DNA from: Gymnopilus junonius
Lineage: Eukaryota; Basidiomycota; Agaricomycetes; Agaricales; Galerinaceae
Assembly (NCBI GenBank): GCA_015501075.1
Contig: JADNYJ010000767.1
Location: forward strand, 1-13,813
Reading direction: 5' to 3'
DNA: 13,813 nucleotides
Shown here: in pieces, positions 1 to 8,385 of the stretch
Layout: every line of letters begins with the position of its first letter
Numbering within the stretch: the first letter of the stretch is position 1
The notes under the pieces: model-generated
Told to the model about the DNA's origin: nothing
Seen by the model: the letters and a program-made list of their open reading frames with translations, nothing else
Database searches by the model: none
Position numbers and translations under genes: made by a program

Positions 1-73
1 TTGCAATGTCAGTTTTCAGTGAATCTTCAAACACTCACTCAAAATCTCTGCCCACAATGATGTCATACAAGAG

Positions 74-786
74 GTGCTCAGCCAACTGAAAGCTGGGAAG
101 GCTGTCAGTGACATGAAGGTGGACATGACATTGGGAGTTCTTCATGACTGCACTGTTCATTGGCTATGGACAGCCTTCAAAACTTTGAACAAACCAGAAA
201 GTGTAAAAAAGGTATGTAAATCTCTTCAAGTTTCAATGAAATCTCCAAGAAAATCTCACTGACTGCTATCAAGGCATGGCAGATGTGTGCTGCTAGAAAG
301 TTTAACCTATCATATGAAAGTTTGACCAGCTTTGAAGCTTGCCATGCCTTGCACAAGCTTCCTCAGACTGATCCTGAGTTTTTTGCTGAACTCATGCAGC
401 CACGTGCCCAAGCAAATGTTCCCATCCTTTCCAAGGACCAGATTGCATTTGAAGATGTGGCTCCCTCTGACAGTCTTCCTGAGGATGACAGCGATGTTCC
501 CCTAGCTGAGTTGATGGCTTATCAGGAGGAGATGCAGGGTACTCAGATGGCTGTGGATGCAGGCATGGTAGATGTGGAGGAAGTCTATGTTGCTGAAGAA
601 GATGGAGGATTGGTCTCAACAGCAGAGGCTGAGAAAACCGTTATCGAGGCAGTTGGCAAGGAGGTAATTGACACAACGGCATCAACTTCTTTGATGCAAG
701 CAAGGAGGACACGGAAAAAGAATGTCCATTATGACAATGATTGGTGGCATGATCATGCTGATGAAGAAGAGAACGTGGATGGGTGA
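74..786 (+). CDS. C-terminal part of a pogo/CENP-B-like (DDE_1) transposase, truncated by the window edge
   Basis: Two exons join in phase 0 across a 62-bp intron (212-273) with donor GTATGT, branch site CTGAC (259-263) and acceptor CAAG. The junction reads ...NKPESVKK / AWQMCAARKFNLSYESLT..., which resembles the C-terminal tail that follows the catalytic core in basidiomycete pogo-like DDE_1 transposases (family recognised from memory, not searched). The tail ends in an acidic stretch (about residues 60-120 of the second exon) and a basic patch RRTRKK before the stop at 784-786. A TGA at 20-22 in the same frame means the visible exon starts between 23 and 74; position 74 is only the first ATG. 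The catalytic DDE core would lie left of the window, so activity cannot be judged. The protein would bind terminal repeats and cut and paste DNA in the nucleus. Confidence 0.7.
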
Positions 787-996
787 ATTTCATCACTGCC
801 ATTTGCATACAACTCTGCATAGATAGAGCGAGGAAAAAAATTGAATTTTTTAACCTTTTTGGGGCCATTTTGGCCATTCTTTTTTTGCCCTGTCACCCTC
901 TTCGGGCCCTCAGTGACGCGTGACAAATAGGGAAATCTCTTCTCTTCGGCCGCCTCTGTGACGCGTGACCGAAGAGTCGGTCAGTTTAGTACAGTA
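787..996 (+). mobile_element. 3' non-coding end of the pogo-like element
   Basis: The segment runs from the transposase stop to TTTAGTACAGTA (985-996). Its reverse complement, TACTGTACTAAA, matches the outer end of the MITE at 5038-5274. Two copies of GTGACGCGTGAC (around 914 and 957) sit just inside. Read inward from the end this gives GTCACGCGTCACAG, close to the GTCACGGGTCACAG just inside both MITEs. I infer that 996 is the right terminus, with TA (995-996) as the duplicated target. The matching left end is outside the window, so the terminal pair cannot be checked. Confidence 0.55.
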
Positions 997-1142
997 TATC
1001 AATACAAGGAATAATTAAAATAAAAAAGCATATGCAATCTATCAATCAACAGTCATGTGGGTTGAGATCGAATATCCAAATGTCCGCCACGGCCACAATC
1101 GAGACCTGCAGCCCACACTCGAGTATATGGATACTTCAGTCA

Positions 1143-3776
1143 TCATGGAGTGCCTGCCACACCTGGTGGCTTCCCGAGCTTCAATATGACCCTCGGCACC
1201 TTCTTCGTTTCACTGTCGCCATTGCCGTTTACCCTCTTCACACCATCCCCATCCTCACCCTCATCCTCCGTAGGACTTAAGCTCGAACTTGAATCCGAGC
1301 TGGGGTCAGGGCTCGTCAGGGGACTATCGCCGCCTCTTGATAGTGACACAGCAACAACAGCGCTGGTACTAGTACTAGAACTGGGAGGAGGTTTGATCTT
1401 GACCACCCTCTTCGCTGTCGCTGTTGTTGTCGAACTTGATGCGGAAGCAGTGGAAGCAGGCTTAGCCTGCCCTTTCCTAGTCCCCGCCGCACTCAAAGGC
1501 GACCCCACAGGCGTAGGCGCGTGCGTCTTCCCGGAGCCTGTCCCTTTCGTGCTCCTATCTCTTAACGTCCGATCACTAGGCGGGATAGGAACAGTCGAGC
1601 GTGGTATGACGCCCAGAGATTGTTGAGCAACCGCTTCCAAGGGATGGAAGATCGCTAGTGTACGTTCGAGCCATGATTCGAGAGGTTGAGTGGAATTGGA
1701 GTTGGAGTTGAGAGTAGTGGAGGGTCGTCCACCCCGACGTTTTTTGGTCGCTGCTTCGAGCTATGTAAAAGAAACATTCACAGACACACATTTAGTTAAT
1801 TTATTAGACGAAGAGAAAAAATAATCAAATCATACCTTGACCAAATTCTCAACACTCCACCACGCCTCATCGACATTGGTCCCATAGCCTTCAACCTCAA
1901 CCAGCCCACACACATGGGCCATCGCACCGCTCATCAACGCCCGATCGCTATACCCCCCTTCCAGGACGCTCACCAGCCTCCCTTTTGCATAGCGATCCGC
2001 AAATGCACACGCATCGCGTGCGAAGCGATGGTAGAACGACACAGGCACTTTTCTGTTATGCCGTGACATGGAGGGGTATTCATGTTCGCAGGCGTCCATG
2101 CCGCAACTATTCACGCAAAGAAAGAAAACATTGATGTCGTGTCATCCAATCAGTTTGGGGGACAATAATGATAGATACCTGATAAACACCAATACATCCT
2201 CACCCTCCCCACCCGCCTTCTCTAGGAAGTCTTTAGCTTTCGCCAGGAGCCGGCTATACTCCTCCTTGTACAATACTTCCCAGAAGTGTTCTTCAGATGT
2301 ATACGTCTTTAGGTGGACATTCTCGATGTACTGGCCATGCGAGCCGTGGATGGACACGGAGGCCGCTTGGACTAGGTTGGGTTTGCCGTCCTATTGAGAA
2401 TTCAGAGGAAAGAAAAGAGAGGATAGAAGGAAGGAAAATCGTCAGCAGAGCATTAGACCGAAGAGAGGCAAATTTCAAATACCTCACAAGGGTACGAAAG
2501 GATATCATGTAACGACCCATAATACACCTTTGGGCCGGTCGCCTGGTTCGGACCCCCACCTTCGGTTTCCAGTGTCTGGCGGTACGTCTCTTCGTTGATC
2601 TGCCATACAATGGATTGGGTGCCGTTGCCTGGACACAGAAAACACAGCGTCAATAACAGGAGATATATACACCGAACATACAATGTAAAATGTGCCATAC
2701 TTACCGTGATGCAAGTCAATATCAAAAATGACGATCCTCTTGATCCCATGCTGGAGATGCGCTGCCAACAACAGAGTGTCACTAAACAGATTCCTACCGC
2801 GAACAGCTCAGAGAGAAATACTCACCATGCGCGGCTCCAATCGCTACATTGTTTAGGAAACAAAATCCAGAGGGGGTATCCTCGCCACAGTGGTGCCCAG
2901 GCGGACGGATGGCTACGAATGCCCGATGGAGAGGTGGAGCTGAAGTCGGGGTTGAAGATGAATGTGAAGATGACGTTGAGGTTGAAGATGAGGTTGCGGC
3001 TGAACTCGAAGATATTAAACTTGAAGAAATAACGCGATCCACGGCTTCGCACACCGTCGCAGCAGCACCTTGAATCGCATTCAAAGATTCCGGACACACT
3101 ACGTCAAAAAAAAACACCATAGTCAACATATGTAATTTGAAACCAGCAACAAAAGAAGAAGGAAAAAGAAACGAAAGATAACCCACAATACAAATCTCCC
3201 TGCGCCAACCCCTCCGGATCTCCGACTCCCCCTTCCCAATCTTCTCCCGGCTCTCCCTAACCCACTTGGCCAGATTCTCGAGGGTAGACGTCCCCGTCGA
3301 TATCCCCATGCACGAATTTGACGGCGGGGTGTGAAAGGATGTTGAGCGTTGCTTGGGTCTGGGATAAGCATTATGGGTGCTTGAATTCAATAGAACTCGT
3401 GGTGGCTGTGGCGATATTTGAACTTGGACTAGAAGAGGGTCCAGAATGTGAAGAATCGAGCTTCATTTTTTGCATCACCTCCACCAAGTCCTCCGTATCG
3501 TCCGCATTCGGAGTCGCAGCAGCGGTAGCTATCGCCCTCAGGGCTTGGAGCCTCCAGATTCCTAGATGAACCCGAGCCAAAGGATCCCTCAAGCCGTGCG
3601 ATAGCAGCTGCTAATCCAACATGGACAGCTCTCAGTCTTTCTGGCCTCTCGACGATATTAGATAAATCCTTGGAGCGGATATATCGATGCTGGAGACACG
3701 CGTTCTGGATAAATATTCCCGCGTTCTTGAGCGTCGAGGGGGAGGAGGAGGGCTTTTCTAGCGGATGTGGCTGCAT
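1143..3776 (-). CDS. HOS3-like class II histone deacetylase, seven exons; 5' exon carries frame lesions
   Basis: Zinc-dependent lysine deacetylase acting on histones, similar to fungal HOS3 (family from memory). Exons on the minus strand: 3776-3187, 3098-2826, 2761-2705, 2628-2483, 2390-2179, 2106-1836, 1760-1143. Introns are 64-92 bp and all six junctions keep phase. Visible motifs are IVERPERLRAVHVGLAAAIARLE near the N-terminus (in exon 1), the active-site His pair in RPPGHHCGEDTPSGFCF, the zinc ligands in DIDLHHGNGTQ and ISCGMDACEHEY, and the catalytic Tyr in VLEGGYSD. After the domain come a KKRRGGRPS basic patch, a Ser/Thr-rich tail of about 170 residues and a terminal PRVILKLG. Expected length is about 720 residues. 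In exon 1 the frame changes between about 3590 and 3510, TAA occurs at 3373-3371, one base is extra at 3282-3284 and one is missing near 3217. Family identity is very likely; whether the copy is functional is not. Start ATG 3776 directly follows a good splice acceptor, so an upstream exon is possible. Confidence 0.88.
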
Positions 3777-3796
3777 CTGCACAAGTGATGTTAGTA
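3777..3796 (-). other. Branch point and 3' splice site before the HDAC start
   Basis: On the minus strand TACTAAC (3796-3790) is followed ten bases later by TGTGCAG, a near-ideal fungal branch site and acceptor ending immediately before ATG 3776. This suggests an intron in the 5' UTR, or a short coding exon upstream that I could not identify between 3797 and 4020. Confidence 0.5.
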
Positions 3797-4035
3797 AACT
3801 TTTGATTCTTGAATTTGAATTTAGTTCAAGAAACAGAACCGAAGGTAAAGGCTCGTTCTACAAACGCTAGGCGTGCTTTGAGAGTAGAGCGAAGGATTAA
3901 GCTGTCGCTGCCAGGCAAGGAATTTCTTTTACAAGACCTGGGAATAAAGGAGAGAACAAGATGGTAAAGGATCCAAGGAGATGGTTACAGTTGAACAAGA
4001 TAAATAGGTTCCGATGCATTGTCAAGGGCGCGCCA

Positions 4036-4074
4036 TGAGTCACGTGATAATTGAACGCGTCCGACGCGTCGCGT
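4036..4074. promoter_or_regulatory. Upstream cluster: bZIP site overlapping an E-box, and two ACGCGT boxes
   Basis: TGAGTCA (4036-4042, the Gcn4/AP-1 type core) overlaps CACGTG (4041-4046). ACGCGT occurs at 4055-4060 and again at 4064-4069 inside the palindrome GACGCGTC. The cluster lies about 260-300 bp upstream of the HDAC ATG, a normal promoter distance. ACGCGT is the MluI cell-cycle box bound by MBF in yeasts; use of these sites in this species is inference. Confidence 0.4.
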
Positions 4075-4220
4075 CTGTTTTCAAGCTGAAAACTTGAAGC
4101 TTGACGCCTTGAGGTTTAAACTGGGTTCCAACTGACACAGGAAAACAGGAAAACATCCACCAGAATTTCCAAGTCACAGTACGCCACCATAATTATCAAA
4201 AAAAAAATTAGTTACTTTAC

Positions 4221-5015
4221 GGCTCACTTTCTATAGGTGTGGGCCCGCCTAATATTAAATTAAATTTAATTAATTAAATCGAAGAAGGGAGGGAAGAAAT
4301 AAATAAATCACGCAGTGTCTATTTAGGTGAAGGTCATCTAGCATGCCGTGATTTGATGAAATCTGCCGGGGCCGAAAGCAGTCCATTTTTTCGAGGCGCG
4401 CTTCGCGCATTTAGGTACGAAATTGATCTGGTCCTTGATTTGGGTAGGTCCGAGTAGCACATTATTTTTTCCTACCGCGCTTCGCGCGGCCCTCTCAATA
4501 TGCATATGCACCAAGAACTGTGAATTGCATAGATGCCTTTCAAATACTCCAGGGTGGGGAGGAGAACAGGGTGGATTTTTTATTTATCTACCTCAAATGA
4601 CCAGGATTATTTATTTTTCTAGCGCGCTTCACGCGCCCTCCCCATCCTCTTTAAATGTTGCCCAGATTAAAAATTTTATCTTATTTTTCAAGCTCTCCAG
4701 ATGCCTTCCAATCTTCGAAAGAATGTATGCAAAAGGGCCAGTTCATCACCTGACTGCACTGACCTAATCAGTTTCCTTGTACAGTGGTGTTCATTGAGTG
4801 GCCTCCCGAGCTAAGGAAAAGGTCAAATATTCTAAAATTTACCCCATGTTCGGGAATCAGGCTCATCTCACTGATTTATGCTCTGGTTCCGGACTTTCGC
4901 GCCCCAGAACATGTCGAAGTAGCCGCATTATTTGGCCGAGTTACTTTGTTTGTACATGATTATATTTTCAAACTCAGTTATATCGTATTTGGCCCACACC
5001 TATAGAAAGTGAGCC
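4221..5015. mobile_element. 795-bp non-autonomous DNA transposon with 25-bp inverted ends
   Basis: A perfect 25-bp inverted repeat lies at 4221-4245 (beginning GGCTCACTTTCTATAGG) and 4991-5015. It is flanked on both sides by ACTTTAC (4214-4220 and 5016-5022), a 7-bp target duplication that could be an 8-bp one with a changed edge base. The interior has AT-rich stretches (e.g. 4251-4280) and three GC hairpins. The two plus-strand open frames (4423-4767, 4784-5005) resemble no protein I know and look fortuitous. No transposase remnant was seen. A 7-8 bp duplication fits hAT-like or similar 8-bp-duplicating superfamilies, but the family is not established. Confidence 0.8.
4396..4636. repeat. Three GC-rich hairpin repeats inside the 795-bp element
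   Basis: GCGCGCTTCGCGC (4396-4408), CCGCGCTTCGCGCGG (4475-4489) and GCGCGCTTCACGCGC (4622-4636) are each a 5-6 bp stem around a TTC loop. Copies two and three also share context: a T-rich run before, CCCTC after, and a gatgcctt motif further on. That points to an old diverged duplication of about 147 bp. Confidence 0.6.
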
Positions 5016-5039
5016 ACTTTACTAATAATTTATTAAGTA

Positions 5040-5272
5040 CTGTACTAATTCATTCAATTCGGCAGGCTGTGTGACCTGTGACCCACCTGACGAAATTTTG
5101 ATTTCGGCAAATTACCATATTTGGTGCGATTTTGATGGATTTGTAAGCTTTTTTGGCCTTCCGAATGTGTTTTTGAGGCATTTTTGACCGATTTTTGCGT
5201 GACCTCTGTGACTTTTCATCAATTTGGGAGGGCCTGTGACCCGTGACTGCCGAATTGAATGAATTAGTACAG
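5040..5272. mobile_element. MITE A, 233 bp, TA-flanked
   Basis: The ends form a perfect inverted repeat: 5038-5064 is the reverse complement of 5248-5274, beginning TACTGTACTAATTCATTC. TA at both outer edges (5038-5039, 5273-5274) is the likely target duplication, as for Tc1/mariner/pogo elements. GTGACCTGTGACCC lies just inside the left end and GTGACCCGTGAC just inside the right, in the same direction. No coding sequence. The left edge sits only 15 bp from the target duplication of the 795-bp element. Confidence 0.85.
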
Positions 5273-5399
5273 TATCCAGCAGCTATGGTCTTGAAAGTTG
5301 ACCATGTACAAGTTTACAAAACACAAACAAGAACAAAAACAATACAGTCCAATCTAACCTTCTTCTCCAGAACCCTCACCACTGAAGATCTCTCCAAAT

Positions 5400-5660
5400 T
5401 CATATCAATACACCATGCAAGTTACTGTTTCCAATACTCACTGTGATGTCATACTCCAACTCCAACTTTGTGCTTGCAGTACAATCACTGTCATAGACAT
5501 AGTCATAATCATGGTCATCTGAGTCTCCAGCATCAGCACCAATACCACCAGGACCAAGAGCAGGACCACCACCACCAGCAACAACAACACTGCCAGCATC
5601 AGCACCAGCACTGACAGCAGCATCAGAATCAGCAGCACCAACATCAGCAGAATGTCAGCA
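5400..5660 (-). pseudogene. 3' fragment of an unrecognised gene split by transposons
   Basis: After one TGA (5657-5655) the minus frame is open to TGA 5402-5400. It encodes a Gly/Ala/Asp-rich segment followed by an acidic/tyrosine run, DDHDYDYVYDSD. The codons lie in a (GCT GAT)-like repeat, so another frame also looks open (a Leu/Val run at 5438-5692), but the acidic frame is the one continuous with the coding sequence beyond MITE B. A good donor, GTGAGT, at 5441-5436 leaves open a final intron instead of the stop at 5400. No family recognised. The segment belongs with 6201-6256 and 12447-13123. Confidence 0.5.
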
Positions 5661-5662
5661 TA

Positions 5663-6198
5663 CTGTTGCATTTCGTTCAATTCACCGGTCACGGGTCACA
5701 GGCCCTCCAAAATTGGCAAAATGTCACAGTTGTCCATGGTCACAAGGCTGAGTGGTGAAACCATTTGATGGCCATAAATTTGGTCATTTTTGCGCTTAAA
5801 ATCGCAAAAATCACCCCAGAACTGGTGAACTGCCACTCTGGCATTCTTAAATTACTAGAAATAAAAGTTGTGAGACTGTAATTAGTTAAACTAAGTATTT
5901 TGTGGCTTAGAGGTCAATGTCTGAGTCTTCATAACTGGGTTTGATATCATGCTACCAAAATCGGACAGATGATTGCTACGTAAGTAGTCAAAAAAGAACA
6001 CATCAGGTGAGAATTGAACCCACTGCCTAGAGCAGTCATTGAACTACTTTGACACATACTACCAGTCCACCCTAACAACTCTGTAAGACCAGCAAAATTT
6101 TAGGTAGGTCACAGGTCCCAAGCCCACCTGGTGAACCTGGCATTTCACCAGGCAGGTCACAGGTCACAGGGGGTGGTGAATTGAATGAAATGCAACAG
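5663..6198. mobile_element. MITE B, 536 bp, TA-flanked, opposite orientation to MITE A
   Basis: The 26-bp ends (5661-5686 and 6175-6200, beginning TACTGTTGCATTTC) are inverted with one mismatch and bordered by TA. The core TTCATTCAATTC and the outer TACTGT are shared with MITE A. The GTCACGGGTCACAGGCCCTCC motif found just inside MITE A's right end lies just inside this element's left end, and the CTGTGACCTGTGACC type is at the opposite side, so the two copies are inverted relative to each other. The extra length includes a tRNA-like segment. No transposase coding seen. Confidence 0.85.
5990..6076 (-). ncRNA. tRNA-like (SINE-head-like) segment with Pol III signals inside MITE B
   Basis: Read on the minus strand. 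There is a D-arm-like hairpin GAC...GTC with GGTAG in the loop (6067-6051), an anticodon-like stem AGTAG/CTGCT with an 8-nt loop (6048-6031), and a T-arm GTGGG-TTCAATT-CTCAC (6023-6007) matching the B-box GGTTCRANTC. A TTTTTT run (5995-5990) follows as a Pol III-type terminator. The acceptor stem does not pair and the anticodon loop is too long, so this is not a working tRNA. A tRNA-derived SINE remnant is the best reading. Confidence 0.4.
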
Positions 6199-6200
6199 TA

Positions 6201-6256
6201 TATGCCTATGATCACAACAATGATGATGCCAATATTCCTCCAATGCCTCTTTGATA
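6201..6256 (-). pseudogene. Middle fragment of the split unrecognised gene
   Basis: The 56 bases between MITE B and the target duplication of the 6.2-kb element continue the frame of the segment at 12447-13123. The duplicated TTCAGTCC encodes GLN (with the next T) on both sides; here it leads into IKEALEEYW and a His/Cys-rich HHHCCDHRH. It is too short to classify alone. Confidence 0.55.
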
Positions 6257-6264
6257 TTCAGTCC
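6257..6264. repeat. Left copy of the 8-bp target duplication TTCAGTCC
   Basis: Exact match to 12447-12454. The two copies abut the inverted ends TAGTGATGTGC (6265) and GCACATTACTA (ending 12446). Confidence 0.85.
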
Positions 6265-6279
6265 TAGTGATGTGCCAGC

Positions 6280-6355
6280 TCTGGCTTGGCCTGAAAGCCC
6301 CAGCTTTGGCTTGGCTTGAGCTGGCTTTGGCCTTCCCAAACCTTGAGCCAGGCCA
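6280..6355. repeat. Left subterminal GGCTTGGC-type array
   Basis: At least five imperfect units (GGCTTGGCCTG, GGCTTGGCTTG, GGCTTTGGCC, AGCCAGGCC) follow the left terminus. Similar units occur near the right terminus. They are candidate transposase-binding sites. The frames running through here give only repetitive Gly/Leu/Ala peptides. Confidence 0.6.
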
Positions 6356-6942
6356 AAAGGAAAACCCAGTCTGCACAAAGTTTACATAAGCATCCCACGG
6401 TTTGCAACCTTCCATCATTTCATTTTATTCACATTGGCATCATCAAAGCGTCCTCTTCCTGATCATCCTGTCCATCATCACATCTCTCTTCTCTTCTCCC
6501 TAAGATCTCATCGCGATGTCATCATGATTTGTTTTGTCCCTTCAGGTCATTATTACATGCATTCCTGTCACAATGATGTCTTTGTCAAATTTGCAAATCC
6601 TGCTGCCATTGAACTTGGGTGTCTGCCTCTGAGAATCCCTGACATGTTGCCTATCTTACTGTCTCAGTGATTCTTTGAGTTGCAGCTCTGGTAAAATTAC
6701 TGATTTATGAGGCAATTCAGGTGAGTTTACAAGCAAATGAAGCTTGGAAAATTTGTTAGGGTCTTTACTTCTACCCAATAAGTCCTAATTAGCAGTGTTT
6801 CGAGCAGGGAATTCAAAATTGTGTGTCAATGTCTGCTATTGGGACAAATTGTAGGTTCCAAATCTTTATTACTACTTGAATTGCTCCAAAAAATAGCTCT
6901 TGCCTAGCACTCATCCCCCTGTTGTTGCACACATTTGCCTCA
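6356..6942. other. 5' region of the plus-strand transposon gene, no confident gene
   Basis: Most of the stretch is crowded with stops. An open piece at 6434-6670 encodes HYYMHSCHNDVFVKFANP and CLPLRIPDMLP after a plausible acceptor (TGTCCCTTCAG, ending 6545). It could be a decayed upstream exon of the gene that starts near 6943, but I found no phase-consistent join. Confidence 0.3.
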
Positions 6943-8345
6943 ATGCCAAGGCAGGATCTTGTTCATCATGGTATCCTTGCTGACCCATACACTGACTGCG
7001 CCTTTTTCCAATGCTTGAGTAGTGAGCTGGTCATCTACAGTCCAACTGCTGGTCAGTATGTAGAGATTGCCTGGTAAGTACTTGCTCGATGCATTCTTAT
7101 CCAGCTTTACTTCATATTGTCAGGCCAATGACCACTGAGGGAAGGCCTATCATGCCCTCTGGTATCAAGAACTGGCTCTACTCTCACGGCCTCCACTGGC
7201 CATGCTTTTGCAGTTTGACAGAGGAAGATTCTCTGTCCAGTTGGATTGTCGAGGCTCTCAATGGAGATGTCTTCATGTTTTGCCATACATTTCCCTCAGT
7301 TTGCAATTTATCATGTGAGTATTCCTCTATCAGACTGATTGCCATGCTTATAATCACCTACAGTAAATTTGATGTGACTCCAAAATACTGTCATTCACTT
7401 CTCAAGTTATCCAAACCTCCTGACCACTGGTAAGTGTACTGCATTCTGACTTGATCATTCATTTGCTGACTGCTCACATTTTAGCAAGCAGTACCTTGCC
7501 TTCAATGGGCACCATTGTTTCCAACTTTCTCCATGATGCTGCTGCAGTCCAGGGCCCCTACTTCAGGGGCTTTTGCAGAGAACATCTAATTGATTATCCA
7601 GGGGTCATTCAACTGGCCGGTGCACCTTTGGCAATGTGGCAGCTTTCTACTGCTCAAGTCTCTCGACATGGTACATTGTTATATGCTTCTCTATGCTGGC
7701 TGACCCATCATGCTAAAGCTTTACTCAGGTCTGAGCTTATCTGCCTCAGGGTTTCCTTATTCTCACTTCCGACAGGCTGGTGCTCATACTCAGGGTGAAG
7801 ATGATGGTGATGAGTTTTTTGGCCATGTCTCAGCCCCACTGTTCACCCACAGCAAAGCATGGACTAGGATTGTATGCAAAAAGGTCCACCCCTCAGAAGT
7901 TCTCATTGGCATGGCTGCTGGAGAGGCCACCTCAGGGTCTTCAAATGCCATTGCCGGTCCTTCCCTTCTCTCCAGTGAGCAAGCTGGATCTGATAGGTTT
8001 ACAAGGGAGGGTGCTGCCCTTGCTCGCTTGCTCGAGACTGGCATCTACACATCTGACATACTGGGCCTTGTTGAGTGTTGTGACAAATGCAGTGTCTACT
8101 ATACTGCTACCAAGCTTCGTTCCCACATAATTACATGTGCTGACAAGTATTTAGATTGCCATTGCATGTATCTGTCTTGCTATGGACCATGTTTGCAGAA
8201 AAACCATCTCTCAAATCTAGATAACATATACATCATGTACAGTGTATGTGAACCTTCGTCCACTTGTTTGAAAATAAACATACTTGTCTTGAGCCAGCTT
8301 TCCATTGCCAAGTCAGTCAAGTCTCAATCAATGTTAAGATCATAG
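6943..8345 (+). pseudogene. Second gene of the 6.2-kb transposon, unknown function, C2HC-finger C-terminus
   Basis: I do not recognise a family. Five exons (6943-7073, 7124-7314, 7364-7429, 7485-7670, 7729-8345) join in consistent phase across introns of 50, 49, 55 and 58 bp with donors GTAAGT, GTGAGT, GTAAGT and GTACAT. Only one stop lies in the joined frame, TGA 7375-7377 in the third exon. Visible are an N-terminal DPYTDC...LVIYSPTAGQYVEIAW-like section and a WLYSHGLHWPCF segment. Near the end, EGAALARLLETGIYTSDILG precedes CDKC-x11-H-x3-C, a zinc-finger-like motif at about 8084-8140. Residues beyond the finger look less constrained. The ATG at 6943 is the first in frame, and an upstream exon is possible. 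Lying convergent to the transposase within one target duplication, it is probably an accessory protein of the element, perhaps DNA-binding (inference). Confidence 0.55.
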
Positions 8346-8385
8346 TCATAGATTGTACATAGTACAATATTGATTACAGCCATAT

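Noticed and set aside
1150..1626. 158-codon plus-strand open frame
   Set aside because: Antisense of the Ser/Thr-rich last exon of the HDAC, whose minus-strand frame is continuous with conserved exons.
2595..3073. Plus-strand open frames over the HDAC core
   Set aside because: Opposite strand of exons carrying HDAC motifs; they also run across its introns.
4423..5005. Two plus-strand open frames in the 795-bp element
   Set aside because: No motif, low-complexity composition, and they run into the inverted repeat; no transposase signature.
5560..5650. CAGCAC/ACCAGC repeats as a CRISPR array or satellite
   Set aside because: Irregular trinucleotide-like codon repeats with no unit-spacer structure.
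5438..5692. Minus-strand Leu/Val/Met-rich open frame resembling a membrane protein
   Set aside because: Arises from reading a GCTGAT/GGTGCT-type repeat out of frame and runs into the MITE end; the acidic frame is continuous with the flanking coding sequence.
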